64,000 nt of DNA from Pelodera strongyloides (taxonomy: Eukaryota; Nematoda; Chromadorea; Rhabditida; Rhabditidae), in the NCBI GenBank assembly GCA_036852015.1, contig JAANDG010000149.1, forward strand, positions 186,001-250,000, given 5' to 3'. The position numbers and the translations under genes are program-made. Below, in pieces: positions 58,901 to 64,000 of this stretch. Under the pieces are notes generated by a model. That model saw only the letters and a list, made by a program, of their open reading frames with translations. It ran no database searches and had not been told where the DNA came from. Each line of letters opens with the position of its first letter. Position 1 is the first letter of the stretch.

Positions 58901-60209
58901 TATCTTTTTACTGTCTCAGCCTGTCTGACGTTATTTACGGTAGTTTACATATTCTTGGTGTCTGACAACATCTTATTGTCTTATTGATGGTATTTTTGTG
59001 TTCTCACAATGTGTTTCAAGTCAATATCTTTTTACTGTCTCAGCCTGTCTGACGTTATTTACGGTAGTTTACATATTCTTGGTGTCTGACAACATCTTAT
59101 TGTCTATTGAGGTATTTTTGTGTTCTCAACAATGTGTTTCAAGTCAATATCTTTTTACTGTCTCAGCCTGTCTGACGTTATTTACGGTAGTTTACATATT
59201 CTTGGTGTCTGACAACATCTTATTGTCTTATTGAGGTATTTTTGTGTTCTCAACAATGTGTTTCAAGTCAATATCTTTTTACTGTCTCAGCCTGTCTGAC
59301 GTTATTTACGGTAGTTTACATATTCTTGGTGTCTGACAACATCTTATTGTCTTATTGAGGTATTTTTGTGTTCTCAACAATGTGTTTCAAGTCAATATCT
59401 TTTTACTGTCTCAGCCTGTCTGACGTTATTTACGGTAGTTTACATATTCTTGGTGTCTGACAACATCTTATTGTCTTATTGAGGTATTTTTGTGTTCTCA
59501 ACAATGTGTTTCAAGTCAATATCTTTTTACTGTCTCAGCCTGTCTGACGTTTTTCTGGTAGTTTACATATTTTTGGTGTCTGACAACATCTTATTGTCTT
59601 ATTGAGGTATTTTTGTGTTCTCAACAATGTGTTTCAAGTCAATATCTTTTTACTGTCTCAGCCTGTCTGACGTTATTCTGGTAGTTTACATATTCTTGGT
59701 GTCTGACAACATCTTATTGTCTTATTGAGGTATTTTTGTGTTCTCAACAATGTGTTTCAAGTCAATATCTTTTTACTGTCTCAGCCTGTCTGACGTTATT
59801 CTGGTAGTTTATATTCTTGGTGTTGACAACATCTTATTGTCTTATTTGGGTATTTTTGTGTTCTCAACAATGTGTTTCAAGTCAATATCTTTTTACTGTC
59901 TCAGCCTGTCTGACGTTATTCTGGTAGTTTACATATTCTTGGTGTCTGACAACATCTTATTGTCTTATTGAGGTATTTTTGTGTTCTCAACAATGTGTTT
60001 CAAGTCAATATCTTTTTACTGTCTCAGCCTGTCTGACGTTATTCTGGTAGTTTACATATTCTTGGTGTCTGACAACATCTTATTGTCTTATTGAGGTATT
60101 TTTGTGTTCTCAACAATGTGTTTCAAGTCAATATCTTTTTACTGTCTCAGCCTGTCTGACGTTATTCTGGTAGTTTACATATTCTTGGTGTCTGACAACA
60201 TCTTATTGT
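55979..60209. repeat. Satellite array, 123-bp unit, about 34 copies
   Basis: The unit (123 bp by count) runs ttctcaacaatgtgtttcaa, then a cagcctgtctgacgttatt core, then tggtgtctgacaacatctta. Two versions differ where the unit reads gttattctgg or gttatttacgg; the second is 1 bp longer. Copies at 56000-57550 are ragged with many small deletions, while those from 57700 to 60209 are nearly identical and the right edge is abrupt. Because 123 is 41 codons, spurious frames repeat through the array. Confidence 0.97.
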
Positions 60210-60288
60210 GCAAGAGACCGGTCATTCAAACCGGTCATTGAATTTTCAAGTTTTACCTGAACAAGAGTACATATGTACATATTAAAAC

Positions 60289-60472
60289 TTAAAGCGAAAT
60301 ACCGACCAGTTTTTGAAACGCGTCGTTGGCAACTGTTTCCTGCGTATTTATGCCAATTTCCTCGAATTTAGCTCGATTTTTTATTCTAATTTATGTTCAT
60401 TTGCATGCGCATAAGTATGCCAGTGTACTCGGTGTTTCAAAAACCGGCCGTTTGCCTGACAATGAGCTTTAA
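60289..60472. mobile_element. 184-bp TTAA-bounded element (TTAAAGCGAAATACCG family)
   Basis: The left terminus TTAAAGCGAAATACCGACC is inverse to the family's right end; the right part is diverged but keeps caaaaaccggcc and ends GCTTTAA. It lies just right of the satellite array. Confidence 0.88.
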
Positions 60473-60834
60473 AGGGAATATGTATGCCCTTTTTGAAGTT
60501 AATCTGTATTAATATAATGTGTATTCCTCATTAAGGAAACAACAACAAAAATTGTTAAAAGTTTCCCATTTAAAAGAAAATGATTTTCAAAGTTCACCTT
60601 TTCCATAGTAAACGCGTTTACTGCCACCCTGGCTTACACGGCAGGTCTGATGGAGCAAAAATTTAGCATATGTGTGCATACATCGGCATATAGCTTGCAA
60701 CAGCGACATATTTGCATGCAAATGAGAATATTCGAATTTACATATTCAGTCGCCAACTTAAATTCATGTCTGGTGTGGAAACTCTAGTTTCGCAGTTGTT
60801 TTGCTCATTTTGAGTGCCTACATATTCCCTTTAA
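60469..60834. mobile_element. 366-bp TTAA-bounded element, copy B (inverted)
   Basis: The sequence is the inverse of copy A at 53820-54186 along its whole length, with scattered differences. The TTAA at 60469-60472 is shared with the element on its left. Confidence 0.92.
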
Positions 60835-61449
60835 CTTTCTCGCGAAAAAAGTTGGCTGACAAAGAGCTCACTTGCATTAGATTATTAAATTCGAAGTCGC
60901 AATGTTTCAATGTTTCTATAAGCCACATTTCTGGCATTCCACCCGTTCCACTTTTATTTTCAATCGTGTTATTCAAAGTTTATATTGCATGTTTTCAAGA
61001 TGCTGTAAATGTGCTTGGGTGACGCTGTCAGTTGTGATAGCTTCAGCATACAAGACCGTACGAAACTCCAAACAAACAAACAATAAAACTTTTTTTTATA
61101 TATCTTGCACACAACACATTTCTGCAGCAAATGTTCCACACAACACACACACATAGGCAAGCGAGCAACGAAAGAAAAACAAAAACAAAGAATACAATAG
61201 AAATTCAACAATACGCGGATTTTCTACGTTAAATGCTGGAGAAACGAACTAAAACAGAAAATAATAAAAGTCTTCACAGATAGGAAAGAAACGACTAGAA
61301 AGGAAGAATATCATAATATTATGCTTTTAGCAAGGTAATATGAAGTTAAAAATAAGTTAGGCGGGTTAACTTATTAAATCAGTTAGGTAAAGATGAATTG
61401 GGCATAACTATAAGATACAAGTTGGGTGAGCAGAATCTCAGTTTGTATT

Positions 61450-61605
61450 TTAAAGCGGCATAGCATCCGGTTTTGTAACGTATGATGAAATCTGCTATGC
61501 AAAAACTACGCGATTCTTTAGTCTAATTATATGCATTTGCATAGAACATATGTGAATGCATCTGTACAGCACACGTCTCAAATACCGACCGTTATATCGC
61601 TTTAA
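61450..61605. mobile_element. 156-bp TTAA-bounded element (TTAAAGCGG family)
   Basis: Starts TTAAAGCGGCATAGCATCCGG and ends GACCGTTATATCGCTTTAA. No frame. Confidence 0.85.
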
Positions 61606-62144
61606 AGCTTAAACAAACAAAGAACAATACAAACATAATATGAACTCAAAAACAAACATAATATGAACTCAAAGTTAAATAACACCCCTACACCGATGTT
61701 CTAGCTAGTGTTAAATGCTTGACAGTTGTACAAAATCAAACTGGGAAAGTAAAGAACTACACTAAACACCGCTTAAAACTTGGACAACGACATCGAGATC
61801 CTGATTCTTAATGCATTACTGTATTACATATAAAATTTATATAAATGAATAAAATATTATGTAAAATGAACACTTCTATTTCGTAATAATACAGCACCGT
61901 ATTAGATACTGGGAGATGGAGATTACTGATGCCTATGCAAGACCGGTCATTCACAATAAAACAAGAACGATAGCCGAAAACACAAATATCAAAAACCCTG
62001 GTTTAGTTAGAGTTAACTTGATTACGGTAGCGATACAGTACCGCTAGAGTTGTGCCAAGGAGAAATTAGCATACCGTAACCTGGGTTTAGGTGGAGTCGG
62101 CATATATCGACTGACTACCGAGCTACCGTATGAAACAGAGTACT

Positions 62145-62290
62145 GAGGCCGTATTCACCAACAACACAGAGACCCCTCACTAGGCTCACGAGCGCTCTGA
62201 ATCTCTTCTGCTCTCGCACTCTCTACGCACTCTTTAGCTCCTTATGGGGAGGCCAGGGAGGACTCCCTGCGTGTTGGTGAATACGGCCTC
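62145..62290. mobile_element. 146-bp element with perfect 19-bp inverted termini
   Basis: GAGGCCGTATTCACCAACA at left and its exact inverse at right bound a non-coding CT-rich interior. Unlike the other elements it has no TTAA edge, so it belongs to a different family. Confidence 0.88.
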
Positions 62291-62703
62291 CGGGCATTAG
62301 AATAATGTTTAAAAAAGATCGACTACCCGAGCTAACACTCAGGGTTATGAACTAGAAAAATTAGTGGCTCGGCAGCAGATGTAATTGAAAAAAAAAACAC
62401 TGTCATGAAAAACAGTCATAGTTATAAACCAATGAAACAGAGTGAGAAATTGCACACAAAATTAAAGCAACTTTTTACGTAGTCTGACTATTTTTGATAT
62501 ATTTGGTATGTCGAAAACAAGCGAACAAATTAAATTAATGTGAACTAAAGCTATCGAATAACTTACAATTAGGGGAAGTAACATTAATATTAAGAAATTA
62601 AAATTAAAAGTTTAATTTAAATCCTTCCCGACCCGGAAAGGGCGCAGTCCCTTTTTGGCTTCACATAAATTGCGCTTTGAAAACCTGCATGCTCAAAATT
62701 TCG

Positions 62704-62760
62704 TTATGATCAAGCTCAAGCCTAAGCCTAAGCCTCAGCTCAAGCTTAAGCTTAGATCTT
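62704..62760. repeat. Degenerate telomere-type (TTAGGC) tract
   Basis: aagcctaagcctaagcctca and neighbouring gctcaagcttaagctt are variants of GCCTAA, the complement of TTAGGC. Similar looser tracts occur near 42800-42880, 49960-50050 and 51655-51695. Confidence 0.55.
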
Positions 62761-62939
62761 AGCAAAGGCCCAAGTCTCAGAGTGAACCTGAACCAAATCC
62801 TAAATGTAAGCCTATGTGCACCTACGACCTGGCCTGGCTCAAGGCAAAAAATGTGCCTAACATGAACATGCAGGCTCTCTGACAAGTTGGATGCGCAGAT
62901 TGTTTCAAAGTCAAGGATACGGTAGCTAGAAACTTTGTT

Positions 62940-63931
62940 TCAAGTTAAACTCTGAAAATCGTGGACATCCAACCGTCTGGGACCGCTACTAGCTTTATGC
63001 ACAAGCTCGCAAAATGGTAGTTCTTTCGCTTCTCTCACCCTCCACCTCTCTAGACTTCTCACTCTATCTATAAAGTGGTATAACACGTGGTTTTTATATA
63101 TATGCTCAACAGCTTCATTCCCATAATTGGATTCCATTCTGTGCCTGAAATACCCAACAAGGTTGGGAATTTGCATAGAATACTTAGAAATACAAGTTCC
63201 AAGATCACGAACCACGTACCACACCTCTTTAAATTTCCTACCATTTCACAACGAGCTCATGCCATGATGTTATTTGGCGTCGTCCTCAGACGTGATTGCC
63301 CGGATTAGCTTGTTATAAGGGACTGCGCGGGCTTTCCCTCAGAAATCGCACTCGTGCACCACGGGAGGTACCATTTCGGCGCGCCTACCGACCAGCAGGA
63401 ACGTGTCCATACCGCCGTCCACACCCTTAACGTCGATGTGGTCCCGGTACTCGAACTCGTAGCGGTCGCAGAGAAGATCGCGCGTGTGCTGCGAGACCTG
63501 AAGCACGGCAATTAGAAAAAAATCGCCGTTATATATACCTATCGTAGGTAAAATACCTATCAGTTGACCAAAATACGTGTCAAAAACCGGCCGTTATAGC
63601 GCTTTACAGGTAGGTAAAATACCTATCTTACGCACTACATTTTACATTCATATCGTACGTAGTTTTATACCTAGAATCAGCTAGTTCTTCGCTGTTTAAG
63701 CGCCATAGATGCGCCGCTCACCTGTATCCTATTCTGCACTCCGGTACTGTACATTCGACTCGAGATGTTGACTGTATCTCCCCAGATATCGTAGTACAAC
63801 TTGGTCGTTCCAATGACTCCCGCCGTCACGGGTCCAATATTGAGACCCAATTTGCATACGAAGTCAAAGTTTAGGAGATCTTCGTTGAAAACGCTCAGCT
63901 GGTTCTGGAGAGACAACGCGAACTCGACCAT
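62940..63931 (-). CDS. Adenylyl cyclase, type 9-like, 3' part (C2 catalytic domain)
   Basis: Three minus-strand exons are visible: 63722-63931, 63389-63497 and 62940-63049 (stop TGA at 62940). Phases are 0, 0 and 1. The gene continues upstream past the right edge. The enzyme class makes cAMP from ATP at the plasma membrane. The first exon holds the C2 nucleotide-cyclase core: LGLNIGPVTAGVIGTTKL, then YDIWGDTVNISSRM, with the Asn (TVN) and Arg (SRM) that in class III cyclases contact the transition state. GTTKL..YDIWGDTVNI is closest, from memory, to animal type 9 cyclases. The second exon has RYEFEYRDHIDVKGVDGG, matching the family's end-of-domain 'F.YRG.I.VKG'. The last exon would give a short tail (ERWRVREAKELPFCELVHKA...); its acceptor (agtctag) is less certain, and read-through of the previous exon would stop soon after RRAEMVPP. 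Confidence 0.9.
63070..63232. mobile_element. TTAA-family element in a cyclase intron
   Basis: ataaagtggtataacacgtgg at left is inverse to accacgtaccacacctcTTTAA at right. The left TTAA has decayed. It begins 21 nt upstream of the acceptor of the final exon. Confidence 0.75.
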
Positions 63932-63981
63932 CTGTAAGGGAAAAATTAAAAATAATTGAAAAATTATAGATTATTAAATAT

Positions 63982-64000
63982 TAAAGCGAAATGTCGGCCG
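63982..64000. mobile_element. Left end of a TTAAAGCGAAAT-family element cut by the window edge
   Basis: TTAAAGCGAAATGTCGGCCG matches the family terminus. Another fragment (caaaaaccggccgttatagc) lies near 63583-63606 in the preceding intron. Confidence 0.6.

Larger units (their letters stand above)
60835..62939. other. Intergenic DNA between the satellite flank and the cyclase
   Basis: No supported exon, although missing 5' exons of the 47-55 kb gene could be here. Contains elements at 61450-61605 and 62145-62290 and TTAGGC-like words at 62704-62760. Confidence 0.55.

Noticed and set aside
56599..59971. Series of similar 75-99-residue frames (for example SLSDVILVVYIFLVSDN repeats)
   Set aside because: The satellite unit of 123 bp equals 41 codons, so any open frame repeats in register. 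There is no start context or splice structure, and single-base unit changes break the frames. It is not a repeat protein.
55979..60209. Regular repeats resembling a CRISPR array
   Set aside because: The whole 123-bp unit is conserved with no unique spacers, and the DNA is eukaryotic. It is a tandem satellite.

Overview
The window looks like nuclear DNA of a nematode. The best evidence is a spliced gene (11144-14464, + strand) whose C-terminal half is an MSP (major sperm protein) domain of the small nematode sperm-protein type. Supporting evidence is small phase-consistent exons with many short introns, 3' splice sites 0-11 nt upstream of several start codons (the pattern expected from spliced-leader trans-splicing), and scattered degenerate tracts of TTAGGC, the nematode telomere repeat unit. 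Splice acceptors are varied rather than uniformly TTTTCAG, so I would not place it in Caenorhabditis. I cannot name the species.

Layout. 1999-6710 (+) holds a 14-exon gene for a highly charged ~365-residue protein that I do not recognise. 6711-11143 is intergenic and filled with inverted-repeat elements. 11144-14464 (+) is the MSP-domain gene. 14771-16473 (+) holds weaker coding signals and a poly(A) signal. 20198-27532 (-) is a TFAP4-like bHLH transcription factor in ten exons. 34744-36387 (-) is a compact four-exon HEXIM gene, the P-TEFb/7SK-pathway inhibitor. 36.4-45 kb shows no gene I can support. 45176-46419 (-) is a broken Penelope-like reverse transcriptase. 47454-55719 (-) is a multi-exon gene with a coiled-coil segment and a very acidic segment, unrecognised and with its 5' end unresolved. 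55979-60209 is a satellite array of about 34 copies of a 123-bp unit. 62940-63931 (-) is the 3' end of a class III adenylyl cyclase most like type 9, which continues beyond the right edge.

Intergenic DNA and introns are crowded with short non-autonomous inverted-repeat elements. Several families share TTAA target sites and a TTAAAG terminus. GA/CT microsatellites are also abundant. In three places two different elements abut and share one TTAA. The satellite array sits between two inverted copies of the same 366-bp element.

The genes do not form an obvious pathway. HEXIM and TFAP4 act in transcription control and the cyclase in cAMP signalling. Human ADCY9 and TFAP4 are also linked (16p13.3), so the TFAP4/ADCY9-like pairing may be old synteny. 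Exon models were built by hand from open frames, GT/GC-AG sites and phase agreement. No alignment or transcript evidence was available.
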